Shown here one piece after another: positions 1 to 12,137 of a stretch of DNA of 64,000 bases. Under the pieces are notes generated by a model, which was given only the letters and a program-made list of their open reading frames with translations, was not told the DNA's origin and made no database searches. Numbering within the stretch: position 1 is the stretch's first letter; each line of letters opens with the position of its first letter. A program made the translations under genes and the position numbers. The stretch comes from Henricia sp. BOLD:AAB3569 (lineage: Eukaryota > Echinodermata > Asteroidea > Spinulosida > Echinasteridae): positions 186,001-250,000 of the forward strand of contig JBBELK010000396.1 in NCBI GenBank assembly GCA_037783545.1, given 5' to 3'.

Positions 1-3000
1 CAAAAATATAAACTGTGGAAATAAAACAAACAAAATAACACAACACATCGGTAAAACTCCAACTATAAAGGACCACAACACACTGCATTTTACTCGATTG
101 TAACTGCAAATACACGAAAAAGGTCTTTTTCCACAAAAAAGAAACACAATCCGATGATAAATTTCCACCTTTGGATCAGGATTTTCCTCGCCGCTGAACA
201 CGAACGCTCATTGGACAACGGAACCAACCCATGGGAGGTCACGCAGAGCAGGATGCATCCACAACGCATAAAAAAGCCCAACCAGGCCAATTAACTGCAA
301 CAATGACGTGGTCAAAACGCACGGGGCGTATCAAGCCAGCAAAGTGTCTGAACTTAACTGTATACACAACAGACACATCACCAACTTGATATGACAGCCC
401 CTATACCAACTAAAAGCAGAAAACGCGCAAAAGAAGCGCAAAAAATAGATCTCTAAATTTAAAACATGAAACAAACACCTTGACCAAAACTATACCCAAT
501 ATATGTCAAGGCTAAACAAAACTCAAATAAACTAAGAGAGCATTAAACTTCAAAAAAAAGCAATGGATGCGAACGCAAACTAAAAAAAACCCAACGAGAA
601 ACAACCTGTGAACAACTACCAACCTATCCAAAGCAAATCTTTCAGAAACTGAAAAATATACCGCTTTGGGTAAACTACTAAGTTTTTGTTCCGACAATTG
701 CTAAAATATTGGGAAAATCTACGAGCGGTAGACAATTTTAAAACACCCAAAAATGAGAGTGGCCAATATGTTAAACACGCAAAAATCCTTTCTAACACCA
801 AACGGCGACAAAAAGAAAGCATGCAGGCACACGCCAAAATAAGCCAACGGATATCAAAATAATGAAAGGACATTTCAAAATAACAAAACGCTACTCAGTG
901 TTAATACCCAAACAATACCAGTAACAAACCAGAACTATAAAAAGAGCAGTCACTGAACACTAAACGATCCTGCTCTAACTAAACAAAAAAGCTGGTTCTA
1001 TCGCTCTCAAGATTTACCCAAATGCGAGGTAATCCGATTCATTTTGAATCCACCCGCAACTGATGAAGGGCATACGGAAGCCCAGAAAGCTAGCTCTTGC
1101 TAAACCTAAAAGAACTGAAAAACGTTCTTTTACTCGCACAACCAAAAACCGGGGAAACTCTCCCACACCACCAATGTAATGTACAATAAACCCAGCAAAA
1201 ACGGTACAAATTGGATACAAATAAATTTTGGAATAAAATAATATATTTTATTTCAAACAATCAAAACAAGTCAACCGGAACGCATGTGTCTCTGAATGGG
1301 AGAACGCCACCACCCCCCTCTTTACTTGATCTGATTTACTCCGTGTTCCTTTAGGGAATATCGTGAGTCGGTGGTAACCGAAACGTTACCCGAGTATTCC
1401 GGGTGCTTAGCACGAGAAATACCGAATCTTCAGGTTGCATCGTTCTCAGATCCGAGATACCCACGGGTTCTCACCACTGACTTGACCATTCAGTATCCAC
1501 CCCACCGGAGTAAACAACTCCCTAACCTCAAAATTAATTTGGAAAATCCATCTCCACCAAATACAATAACGGAAACCTCCATCTAATCTTGGTGGAACAC
1601 GCCACTGATCCTGTAAACGCTATGCACGGGAAGAAAAATACAAATTCGTTATCAAAAATAATCCCAAACATATACAATTAATCGGGATAGCCCAGATAAA
1701 TAAAAAATCAGGTAATTTACCAAAAACCCACCCTCGAGGGTAACCATTTAAATTACCAAAATAAACACTATACCTCAAAAATCGCTATCCCACCCAACGG
1801 ATTTTTAAATTTAACGTGTACGAATGACACAAAATCCCAAAAATATAAACTGTGGAAATAAAACATAAACAAAATAACACAACACATCGGTAAAACTCCA
1901 ACTATAAAGGACCACAACACACTGCATTTTACTCGATTGTAACTGCAAATACACGAAAAAGGTCTTTTTCCACAAAAAAGAAACACAATCCGATGATAAA
2001 TTTCCACCTTTGGATCAGGATTTTCCTCGCCGCTGAACACGAACGCTCATTGGACAACGGAACCAACCCATGGGAGGTCACGCAGAGCAGGATGCATCCA
2101 CAACGCATAAAAAAGCCCAACCAGGCCAATTAACTGCAACAATGACGTGGTCAAAACGCACGGGGCGTATCAAGCCAGCAAAGTGTCTGAACTTAACTGT
2201 ATACACAACAGACACATCACCAACTTGATATGACAGCCCCTATACCAACTAAAAGCAGAAAACGCGCAAAAGAAGCGCAAAAAATAGATCTCTAAATTTA
2301 AAACATGAAACAAACACCTTGACCAAAACTATACCCAATATATGTCAAGGCTAAACAAAACTCAAATAAACTAAGAGAGCATTAAACTTCAAAAAAAAGC
2401 AATGGATGCGAACGCAAACTAAAAAAAACCCAACGAGAAACAACCTGTGAACAACTACCAACCTATCCAAAGCAAATCTTTCAGAAACTGAAAAATATAC
2501 CGCTTTGGGTAAACTACTAAGTTTTTGTTCCGACAATTGCTAAAATATTGGGAAAATCTACGAGCGGTAGACAATTTTAAAACACCCAAAAATGAGAGTG
2601 GCCAATATGTTAAACACGCAAAAATCCTTTCTAACACCAAACGGCGACAAAAAGAAAGCATGCAGGCACACGCCAAAATAAGCCAACGGATATCAAAATA
2701 ATGAAAGGACATTTCAAAATAACAAAACGCTACTCAGTGTTAATACCCAAACAATACCAGTAACAAACCAGAACTATAAAAAGAGCAGTCACTGAACACT
2801 AAACGATCCTGCTCTAACTAAACAAAAAAGCTGGTTCTATCGCTCTCAAGATTTACCCAAATGCGAGGTAATCCGATTCATTTTGAATCCACCCGCAACT
2901 GATGAAGGGCATACGGAAGCCCAGAAAGCTAGCTCTTGCTAAACCTAAAAGAACTGAAAAACGTTCTTTTACTCGCACAACCAAAAACCGGGGAAACTCT

Positions 3001-6000
3001 CCCACACCACCAATGTAATGTACAATAAACCCAGCAAAAACGGTACAAATTGGATACAAATAAATTTTGGAATAAAATAATATATTTTATTTCAAACAAT
3101 CAAAACAAGTCAACCGGAACGCATGTGTCTCTGAATGGGAGAACGCCACCACCCCCCTCTTTACTTGATCTGATTTACTCCGTGTTCCTTTAGGGAATAT
3201 CGTGAGTCGGTGGTAACCGAAACGTTACCCGAGTATTCCGGGTGCTTAGCACGAGAAATACCGAATCTTCAGGTTGCATCGTTCTCAGATCCGAGATACC
3301 CACGGGTTCTCACCACTGACTTGACCATTCAGTATCCACCCCACCGGAGTAAACAACTCCCTAACCTCAAAATTAATTTGGAAAATCCATCTCCACCAAA
3401 TACAATAACGGAAACCTCCATCTAATCTTGGTGGAACACGCCACTGATCCTGTAAACGCTATGCACGGGAAGAAAAATACAAATTCGTTATCAAAAATAA
3501 TCCCAAACATATACAATTAATCGGGATAGCCCAGATAAATAAAAAATCAGGTAATTTACCAAAAACCCACCCTCGAGGGTAACCATTTAAATTACCAAAA
3601 TAAACACTATACCTCAAAAATCGCTATCCCACCCAACGGATTTTTAAATTTAACGTGTACGAATGACACAAAATCCCAAAAATATAAACTGTGGAAATAA
3701 AACATAAACAAAATAACACAACACATCGGTAAAACTCCAACTATAAAGGACCACAACACACTGCATTTTACTCGATTGTAACTGCAAATACACGAAAAAG
3801 GTCTTTTTCCACAAAAAAGAAACACAATCCGATGATAAATTTCCACCTTTGGATCAGGATTTTCCTCGCCGCTGAACACGAACGCTCATTGGACAACGGA
3901 ACCAACCCATGGGAGGTCACGCAGAGCAGGATGCATCCACAACGCATAAAAAAGCCCAACCAGGCCAATTAACTGCAACAATGACGTGGTCAAAACGCAC
4001 GGGGCGTATCAAGCCAGCAAAGTGTCTGAACTTAACTGTATACACAACAGACACATCACCAACTTGATATGACAGCCCCTATACCAACTAAAAGCAGAAA
4101 ACGCGCAAAAGAAGCGCAAAAAATAGATCTCTAAATTTAAAACATGAAACAAACACCTTGACCAAAACTATACCCAATATATGTCAAGGCTAAACAAAAC
4201 TCAAATAAACTAAGAGAGCATTAAACTTCAAAAAAAAGCAATGGATGCGAACGCAAACTAAAAAAAACCCAACGAGAAACAACCTGTGAACAACTACCAA
4301 CCTATCCAAAGCAAATCTTTCAGAAACTGAAAAATATACCGCTTTGGGTAAACTACTAAGTTTTTGTTCCGACAATTGCTAAAATATTGGGAAAATCTAC
4401 GAGCGGTAGACAATTTTAAAACACCCAAAAATGAGAGTGGCCAATATGTTAAACACGCAAAAATCCTTTCTAACACCAAACGGCGACAAAAAGAAAGCAT
4501 GCAGGCACACGCCAAAATAAGCCAACGGATATCAAAATAATGAAAGGACATTTCAAAATAACAAAACGCTACTCAGTGTTAATACCCAAACAATACCAGT
4601 AACAAACCAGAACTATAAAAAGAGCAGTCACTGAACACTAAACGATCCTGCTCTAACTAAACAAAAAAGCTGGTTCTATCGCTCTCAAGATTTACCCAAA
4701 TGCGAGGTAATCCGATTCATTTTGAATCCACCCGCAACTGATGAAGGGCATACGGAAGCCCAGAAAGCTAGCTCTTGCTAAACCTAAAAGAACTGAAAAA
4801 CGTTCTTTTACTCGCACAACCAAAAACCGGGGAAACTCTCCCACACCACCAATGTAATGTACAATAAACCCAGCAAAAACGGTACAAATTGGATACAAAT
4901 AAATTTTGGAATAAAATAATATATTTTATTTCAAACAATCAAAACAAGTCAACCGGAACGCATGTGTCTCTGAATGGGAGAACGCCACCACCCCCCTCTT
5001 TACTTGATCTGATTTACTCCGTGTTCCTTTAGGGAATATCGTGAGTCGGTGGTAACCGAAACGTTACCCGAGTATTCCGGGTGCTTAGCACGAGAAATAC
5101 CGAATCTTCAGGTTGCATCGTTCTCAGATCCGAGATACCCACGGGTTCTCACCACTGACTTGACCATTCAGTATCCACCCCACCGGAGTAAACAACTCCC
5201 TAACCTCAAAATTAATTTGGAAAATCCATCTCCACCAAATACAATAACGGAAACCTCCATCTAATCTTGGTGGAACACGCCACTGATCCTGTAAACGCTA
5301 TGCACGGGAAGAAAAATACAAATTCGTTATCAAAAATAATCCCAAACATATACAATTAATCGGGATAGCCCAGATAAATAAAAAATCAGGTAATTTACCA
5401 AAAACCCACCCTCGAGGGTAACCATTTAAATTACCAAAATAAACACTATACCTCAAAAATCGCTATCCCACCCAACGGATTTTTAAATTTAACGTGTACG
5501 AATGACACAAAATCCCAAAAATATAAACTGTGGAAATAAAACATAAACAAAATAACACAACACATCGGTAAAACTCCAACTATAAAGGACCACAACACAC
5601 TGCATTTTACTCGATTGTAACTGCAAATACACGAAAAAGGTCTTTTTCCACAAAAAAGAAACACAATCCGATGATAAATTTCCACCTTTGGATCAGGATT
5701 TTCCTCGCCGCTGAACACGAACGCTCATTGGACAACGGAACCAACCCATGGGAGGTCACGCAGAGCAGGATGCATCCACAACGCATAAAAAAGCCCAACC
5801 AGGCCAATTAACTGCAACAATGACGTGGTCAAAACGCACGGGGCGTATCAAGCCAGCAAAGTGTCTGAACTTAACTGTATACACAACAGACACATCACCA
5901 ACTTGATATGACAGCCCCTATACCAACTAAAAGCAGAAAACGCGCAAAAGAAGCGCAAAAAATAGATCTCTAAATTTAAAACATGAAACAAACACCTTGA

Positions 6001-6831
6001 CCAAAACTATACCCAATATATGTCAAGGCTAAACAAAACTCAAATAAACTAAGAGAGCATTAAACTTCAAAAAAAAAGCAATGGATGCGAACGCAAACTA
6101 AAAAAACCCCAACGAGAAACAACCTGTGAACAACTACCAACCTATCCAAAGCAAATCTTTCAGAAACTGAAAAATATACCGCTTTGGGTAAACTACTAAG
6201 TTTTTGTTCCGACAATTGCTAAAATATTGGGAAAATCTACGAGCGGTAGACAATTTTAAAACACCCAAAAATGAGAGTGGCCAATATGTTAAACACGCAA
6301 AAATCCTTTCTAACACCAAACGGCGACAAAAAGAAAGCATGCAGGCACACGCCAAAATAAGCCAACGGATATCAAAATAATGAAAGGACATTTCAAAATA
6401 ACAAAACGCTACTCAGTGTTAATACCCAAACAATACCAGTAACAAACCAGAACTATAAAAAGAGCAGTCACTGAACACTAAACGATCCTGCTCTAACTAA
6501 ACAAAAAAGCTGGTTCTATCGCTCTCAAGATTTACCCAAATGCGAGGTTTTGAATCCACCCGCAACTGATGAAGGGCATACGGAAGCCCAGAAAGCTAGC
6601 TCTTGCTAAACCTAAAAGAACTGAAAAACGTTCTTTTACTCGCACAACCAAAAACCGGGGAAACTCTCCCACACCACCAATGTAATGTACAATAAACCCA
6701 GCAAAAACGGTACAAATTGGATACAAATAAATTTTGGAATAAAATAATATATTTTATTTCAAACAATCAAAACAAGTCAACCGGAACGCATGTGTCTCTG
6801 AATGGGAGAACGCCACCACCCCCCTCTTTAC
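1..6831. repeat. Tandem satellite array, 1839-bp unit, about 3.7 copies
   Basis: Copies start at 1, 1838, 3677 and 5516, and the last one breaks off at 6831. The first three are almost identical: copy 1 lacks a TA near base 28. Copy 4 has small indels, including a 12-bp loss near 6547 and A-run changes near 6070-6105. The array runs off the left edge of the window. Each unit holds a TATAAAAAG motif (for example 2776) next to an AGAGCAG/CTGCTCT inverted repeat, a GGTAAC-N6-GTTACC hairpin (1373-1390) and a 12-bp palindrome around CTCGAG (1731-1742). I found no rRNA, snRNA, tRNA or histone sequence in it. The short open frames on either strand show no family resemblance, and one is lost in copy 4. 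Confidence 0.97.
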
Positions 6832-6844
6832 ATCAACCTAAGGC

Positions 6845-7512
6845 CATCGGAATGAAAGTCATAGAATACCGTCCTCCGCTGAAATTTTTCATTATTCAAA
6901 ACATTTTCATTATTTCAAAAAATTTGGAGCTTCAACGTACTTTCAATACTTGTTCATGAAAGAAATCGATATATATGGCGCTAAACCGAGAAATTCCAAC
7001 CAATCAACCAGATTTTTCGAAATCAGACGGCAGACGATAGTCTTGAGCGCGAGATCCAAGTGCTGACACACAATTCCACTGTTCGTGTTTCGGTGTAGCC
7101 GCGCGAGACTGCAAATCCGACTGAAGTCCCGGGGCGTGTTTAATAGAGAATACGTATGCATACCGACAATACCTTCAACGGTGAAGGTATAGGAAAATAC
7201 CCATACCGGCGTACGTATGTATTGTGCTATTGAACGCGCCCCCGATCTCACTTTGGCAATCTTCGGACGTTCTGTACACGTATGTATTCCGTCATCTGAT
7301 TGGCTGTTGCCATCGCGACATCAAATTTTGGCCAATGAAAAATTGCGTCCCACTAGTGTGAGTGTTAATATATGCAAGTCAGAAGTGCACCTCTATCATT
7401 GACTACAGTATGGGGCACCTGTTTTACAAAATAATGAAAAATGAATAATGAAAAAAAGCCTCATGTATTTTTGAAATCTTCCGGACGGTATTCTATGACT
7501 TTCATTCCGATG
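6845..7512. mobile_element. MITE-like element with about 30-bp terminal inverted repeats
   Basis: The left end CATCGGAATGAAAGTCATAG and its continuation ATAGAATACCGTCC are repeated in inverted form at 7483-7512. The interior is non-coding. The element starts 13 bases after the satellite array breaks off, so it may mark the array boundary. No clear target duplication is visible. Confidence 0.75.
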
Positions 7513-7930
7513 ACCAATTGCATGCCCAGATATTCATGGTAAAATTGGCTCCAAGCTCAAACAATGCATCTTTAAAGTTACAACAGAGACTATATGATAC
7601 TTACATTTAAACTGGACCCTTGGCTGGTGATCAAAAACCTGAGGAGAAAAGACAAAGTATTGCTGTTAATAAAATAAATAAAAGGTTCCCAAAACCCTAA
7701 CCATGATCATTCAAAATGGCCTCATTTTGTTGAATTATTGTTTTGTGGTAATTTTAATTGTTCCTATGTGGATTAAATAAGAGAATTCTAGTTAAGAGTT
7801 GAGAAGTTAATCAGAATTGTTTTCCTTTAAAATAACTTATGTTTTCAATGTATAAGGGAAAAAATACCGGGAATTATTCCCAGTTGTCCGATGGGTTTAG
7901 TGCATATTATTTTAGCCTGAATAAAAAAAA

Positions 7931-8333
7931 GGTATTTTTTTCGTTTAGGTTGAACAAAGATTTTAAGGAAATTACCTCTTGGAATCAACAGATAATCCAA
8001 TTCTAAGATATACTTTTCAATTTCCACATGCAATTTTGTCGCAAATGTTGCTTTTCTAAAGAAAAATGACATTTTCTTCTTCAAAAATTGCATTTAGTTG
8101 GTGCACAAGATGAACCATGTACGCTTGCATGCAGCGGCCTCTATTGTCGCGCTTACTTCTGTGATTTTGTCTTACTCTCTGCAGTACCGGTAGTTTTATT
8201 ATTTATTTATCTCAGAAATGCAACATTTCCGACAAAAGTGCAAGTGGGAAGTATATCTTAAAATTGGATTAACTATTGATTCCAGGAGGTAATTTCCTTA
8301 ACATCTTTGTTCAACCTAAACGAATAAAATAAC
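7931..8333. mobile_element. Foldback MITE, hAT-like family (copy 1)
   Basis: Long inverted arms start with a GGTATTTTTTTCG-type end and a TTGAACAAAGAT block. The same family occurs at 39790-40193, where a perfect 8-bp target duplication is visible, so an hAT-type origin is likely. Here the flanks are A-rich (aaaaaaaa / aaaaaacc) and the duplication is ambiguous. No coding sequence is seen. Confidence 0.7.
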
Positions 8334-8486
8334 AAAAAACCTTAATTTTGTTAATGAAGTCCATAAGACTTGTACAAAGAGTTGAAAGTGCAGGTATTAA
8401 AGTAAAATCTTTCAGGAATTTCTTCCAATAAACCCTTTCACGGTTATCGACGCCATGTTGTTCAGGGGGCAGTTCGAACGAATACA

Positions 8487-8640
8487 GGTCAACTCGTACG
8501 GCAACGCGAGCCAACTCGTACGCGTGCCAACTCGTACGCAAGTTGGTCAAGTCGTACACGTGCCAACTCGTACACACACCAACTCGTACACACACCAACT
8601 CGTACGCGTGCCAACTCGTACGCATGCTAACTCGTACTCA
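8487..8640. repeat. Minisatellite, 16-bp unit CCAACTCGTACGCGTG, left arm
   Basis: About nine imperfect repeats of CCAACTCGTACGCGTG. The same array occurs inverted at 10215-10318, so it forms part of the subterminal region of the MULE element. The array happens to be open in several frames, but this is a product of the repeat. Confidence 0.9.
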
Positions 8641-8651
8641 TCGTTATTTTA

Positions 8652-9990
8652 ACTGCCAGTTTCCCGAAACCGACCAACCTTGTCCGTTGCGCCAACCGAA
8701 CGAGACAAGGGCAGCGGCCCCAGGAGCCCACCGACCTCTACTTTTAGAAGGCTAAAAGTGTTGTTTTGGACGTTTTATATTGGGACGTTATCATTTTCTA
8801 TATACACTTTTAGCCCCTTAACATTTTAACCACCTTCGATCGTGTGGACCGTTCTTACACGCCCTCAAGAGGCCAGATACACATGTGTAATATCGTACCG
8901 TAAATTCCAAATCAGACATTTAAAAACTCACCATCGGGGTCCTTGTAATCTCAAGACTTCTGTACCCTTGTCGTTCACTGTCCATGATGACTCAAACATC
9001 AAAAAAGGATAACAGGGAGCAAAATTATGAGTAAAATCGAAAATTTTCAGGCAGCGCGGTACACAGACTTCATGCTGAGACGCGTCAAAAGGAAAGTAGT
9101 CCCACCAACGCGGATGGATTTTGTTTAGCCTAGACTGGACCCCTGTCCACATACTAACTTCCCCACGCGTTGTATATGAGCGAGAGCAGCGTAGCGCACA
9201 TAGACAGGGGGCAGATCTAGGCTAAACAAAATCCATCCGCGTTGGTGGGACTACTTTCCTTTTGACGCGATCACATGGGTAGCGAATTCAACATGCATGA
9301 CGTGGTCAAGTCTCCCGTCTGTCCAAATTTGTCGATTTTACTCCAGATTTTGCTCCCTGTTATCCTTTTTTGATGTTTGAGTCATCATGGACAGTGAACG
9401 ACAAGGGTACAGAAGTCTTGAGATTACAAGGACCCCGATGGTGAGTTTTTAAATGTCTGATTTGGAATTTACGGTACGATATTACACATGTGTATCTGGC
9501 CTCTTGAGGGCGTGTAAGAACGGTCCACACGATCGAAGGTGGTTAAAATGTTAAGGGGCTAAAAGTGTATATAGAAAATGATAACGTCCCAATATAAAAC
9601 GTCCAAAACAACACTTTTAGCCTTCTAAAAGTAACCGACCTCGACTTCGGGTTAGCCACCGACTTTGTCCCTGCAGACTTTCTCTTGAAGGACGTCGTCA
9701 TGAAAGATGCCAGACATCTCATCTTCATGACCGACGAACAAGTATCAATCCTCGATCAAGCTAAGACCATGCTAAGACATGGTATCTAGATGGCACATTC
9801 AATGTCGTACACAAGCCGTTTATGCAGATGTTTAGCGTCCATGCTTTCGTCAAGTCGGAGTTGGGATCCCAGAAACAGATCCCTTTGGCCTTCTGCCTGA
9901 TGTCCCGGCGAACCAAGAAGGACTATCGCAAAGTTCTTCGGGCAATCAAGAAAAGACTGCCTTCAAGGGGGGAAACGCGCAACAAAACCA
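8652..9990 (+). pseudogene. MULE transposase fragment (interrupted)
   Basis: Frame 8652-8738 ends in ...RPQEPTDL. It resumes after the foldback at 9643 as DFGLATDFVPADFLLKD and runs on to RHLIFMTDEQ. An 11-bp duplication (CATGCTAAGAC) near 9760 then breaks the frame. The other frame continues as TWYLDGTFNVVHKPFMQMFS, HAFVKSELGSQKQIPLAFCL and MSRRTKKDYRKVLRAIKK. The WYLDGTF block with the following F-Q-(L/M)-F...H motif is characteristic of the MULE transposase domain, and its Asp is the first catalytic residue. The rest of the catalytic domain is missing. This is a dead copy. The family call rests on motif recognition. Confidence 0.75.
8739..9633. mobile_element. 895-bp foldback element with a 9-bp target duplication
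   Basis: The termini are TACTTTTAGAAGG and its exact complement. The outer arms are about 300 bp, and a second inner pair (9081-9134 / 9216-9269) makes almost the whole element a hairpin. A perfect 9-bp direct repeat, ACCGACCTC, flanks it at 8730-8738 and 9634-9642. Removing the element plus one repeat restores the transposase frame. A 9-bp duplication is typical of Mutator-like elements. A rearranged relative lies at 39011-39345. No coding potential is seen. Confidence 0.9.
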
Positions 9991-10214
9991 ATCGGTTCTT
10001 TTCAGAACCAAACGTATAGTATAGATTTCTATGCACACACACCCCTCCTCCCCAAAGAGGAATTGTTATAAAAATTGTTATAATTAATACACACAGTGTG
10101 TTAAAACCCACGTTTTACGTGTGTTTCAACACAATATACAGAAAAATGACAACAATCGAATCATACTTCAATTATTTAAAAAAGAGCATTAAGTTTAGTT
10201 TTCGAGCACGCAAT

Positions 10215-10318
10215 TAGGTTGGTCGCGTACGAGTTGGCACGCGTACGAGTTGGTCGGCGTACAAGTTGGCACGCGTACGAGTTGGTTGCGTACGAGTTGG
10301 CACGCGTACGAGTTAACC
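10215..10318. repeat. Minisatellite, right arm of the MULE
   Basis: About six imperfect units of the complement of CCAACTCGTACGCGTG. It mirrors the array at 8487-8640. Confidence 0.85.
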
Positions 10319-10648
10319 AGCTTCGGTTCGAACACGCGTTGCATGCTGTGTGTGTGCGCAAATCGTATACGAATGCATTGTTAGGTCACTGTGCATTAGC
10401 TACGATCCGCGCACGCACACGGCAACGCGTGTTCGAAGTGCCCCGTGAACAAGATGGCGTCGACGGATGTTAACCGTGAAAGGGTTTATTAAGAGTTTTA
10501 ACAGATCCGCAATTTACCTTTTCCAAGAAGCCGCCGTCATACGGTAGTACATGACTCCATCCTGAAAGCGAAAACAACAATTAGATTAGAAGGATGGTTA
10601 CTTGATTAGGCCCCATTATAAGCAAGGAATCATAACAAGTTCATTTTA

Positions 10649-10772
10649 CTCAACCCTAGACAAGGTTACCTCTGCTCGAAATTTTTCATGTGGTAGCCTA
10701 ATCTTTTAGAGATTTAAACACATGAAAAAATTCGAGCCGAGGTAGCCTATAAGCTTGTCTAACCATGGTCTA
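10649..10772. repeat. Short foldback repeat
   Basis: A block starting CTAGACAAGGTTACCTC and running through a CGAAATTTTTCATGTG segment is repeated in inverted form, with arms of about 45 bp and a short AT-rich loop. It may be a small MITE. No target duplication is read. Confidence 0.6.
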
Positions 10773-11243
10773 ACTCAACCCACGTATTTTAAATCCCCAA
10801 CCCCACTACTTTTCCCTTCTTCAAGTAGGTAAAAGACCCAGAAAAACTTTAATCTTTACCATTCCCACATAGCATGAAAACATAGGAATAGGATAACCGT
10901 TACAATCGTAGTTTACGTACCTAAAAATCCCACTAGCGTAGATTGTCGAGGACGGTCCCGTATATCATCACCAGCATCTTGACCGGCCGTCGGCAGTTCG
11001 TCTGTTGCAAAATCTACCTGCTGCTTCCACGGTTCATTGCGTCCGGAATGCGGTGCATGGTTAACCGAAGAATGGAAACGCGGACTTGGCCGACTCTGGA
11101 CAGCATTTTCGGAATCGATTCCGATTCCAATCGAACGCAATTCTAGCTACCCGGAATCGATTTCATAAGTGGCACTGAGCGGTACTGAACATTCATGATA
11201 TGATATCAGAACCAAGCCGAGTACTCTTGCAAAACCCCATCTT
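10773..11243. other. Non-coding stretch, nothing recognised
   Basis: Ordinary sequence with several palindromic GGAATCGATTCC-type words near 11115-11160. I see no conserved reading frame or inverted-repeat termini. Confidence 0.5.
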
Positions 11244-11322
11244 CCTTTCGCAAGAGTCTTTGCTGCACACCGGAAACTCGGTAACTCGGTGTGCAGCGTG
11301 CAGCAAAGACCCTTGCGAAAGA
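11244..11322. repeat. Inverted repeat (hairpin) around TTTGCTGCACACC
   Basis: The arm CTTTCGCAAGAGTCTTTGCT plus GCACACC pairs with GGTGTGCAGCGTGCAGCAAA plus GACCCTTGCGAAAG across a loop of about 17 bases. The right arm carries a small insertion. Function unknown. Confidence 0.7.
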
Positions 11323-11363
11323 AAAACGGCAAAATCCGTGTATTTTGGTTCCAGAATTTCTAA

Positions 11364-11909
11364 GGCCCGCTTCAAACGTCGCGCTTATGCCGTGTCGAAA
11401 TAAATTAAACTTGGCACGACGTTGGTACGACGTTAGCACAGCAGTGGCTTCAAACGTCGAACTTAATTGCAAACTTCCAGTCGAGCTTAAATACATTCAA
11501 CATGGCGGATGAGTATTGTGCACGTCATGGACGTTGTGCACGTGCGTTTTCCATTCTGTCCATTGTACGTCGCCATTTTATTATTTTGATGCACTTGTTT
11601 GTTGGTTATTTCTTTACTCACATACGCGCTGCGAGCATGCGCATTCCTAGTCGGAACAAAATTGCGGACCAACTTCGAACTGGAATTAAATTCGACACGG
11701 CAGAAGCACGACGTTTGAAGCCAAGCCATGCTTGTGCCGCACTAAATAGAGTTAGCACGACAGACCCTGTCAAGCTAAAATCTTCTGCCGTGTCGAACTC
11801 ATTTTGCCGAGCTAAATGGCTTCAAACGTCGTGCTTGTGCCGTGTCGAATTAAAAAAATCAAGTTAAATTTAATTCGACATGGCATAAGCGCGACGTTTG
11901 AAGCGGGCC
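11364..11909. mobile_element. MITE with TAA target duplication (PIF/Harbinger-like)
   Basis: The ends GGCCCGCTTCAAACGTCGCG and its complement are flanked by TAA at 11361-11363 and 11910-11912. A 3-bp T(A/T)A duplication is characteristic of PIF/Harbinger elements. Several subterminal copies of the GCTTCAAACGTCG / GTGCCGTGTCGAA motifs occur in both orientations inside (about 11444, 11690, 11785, 11820). Non-autonomous: no transposase is seen. Confidence 0.8.
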
Positions 11910-12005
11910 TAAGAATCGGCATTCGGCAACCTATCACTGGGGATCGAATCTAGATAAAAGGAATCGATTCCTGAAAATTTGGAATAGTGACTCAGATTCT
12001 TAAAG

Positions 12006-12067
12006 TGGAATCGATTCTACACGACTCCAGCGTGGAATCGATTCTACTCGACTCCAGCGTGGAATCG
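12006..12067. repeat. 27-bp direct repeat, two units plus
   Basis: The unit TGGAATCGATTCTACACGAC plus TCCAGCG occurs twice in tandem, and the start of a third follows. Confidence 0.85.
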
Positions 12068-12137
12068 CCCAAGCAGACGCCCACATAGCATATGAGAGTA
12101 CACCTGTTCCTATTGTTATTTAAACATCTTAGGAATG

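Larger units (their letters stand above)
8427..10490 (+). mobile_element. Mutator-like (MULE) transposon, decayed, with a nested insertion
   Basis: The ends are inverted repeats: AATAAACCCTTTCACGGTTA at 8427 and its complement ending at 10490, followed inward by CGACGCCAT, TTGTTCA and GTTCGAAC blocks on both sides. Just inside each end lies the same minisatellite in opposite orientation. The centre encodes a MULE transposase remnant, which is itself interrupted by a foldback element. MULE transposons typically have long terminal inverted repeats and 9-11 bp target duplications. No target duplication could be read here, which fits an old insertion. Confidence 0.75.

Noticed and set aside
1371..1586. 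71-codon frame repeated in each satellite unit
   Set aside because: It recurs only because the unit recurs. There is no family motif, and the adjacent minus-strand frames overlap it.
8487..8640. CRISPR-like array
   Set aside because: Units are contiguous without spacers, and the DNA is eukaryotic.
8311..8755. Frames rich in RTSWHAYEL / QLVRVPTRT repeats
   Set aside because: They are products of the 16-bp minisatellite in the MULE ends.
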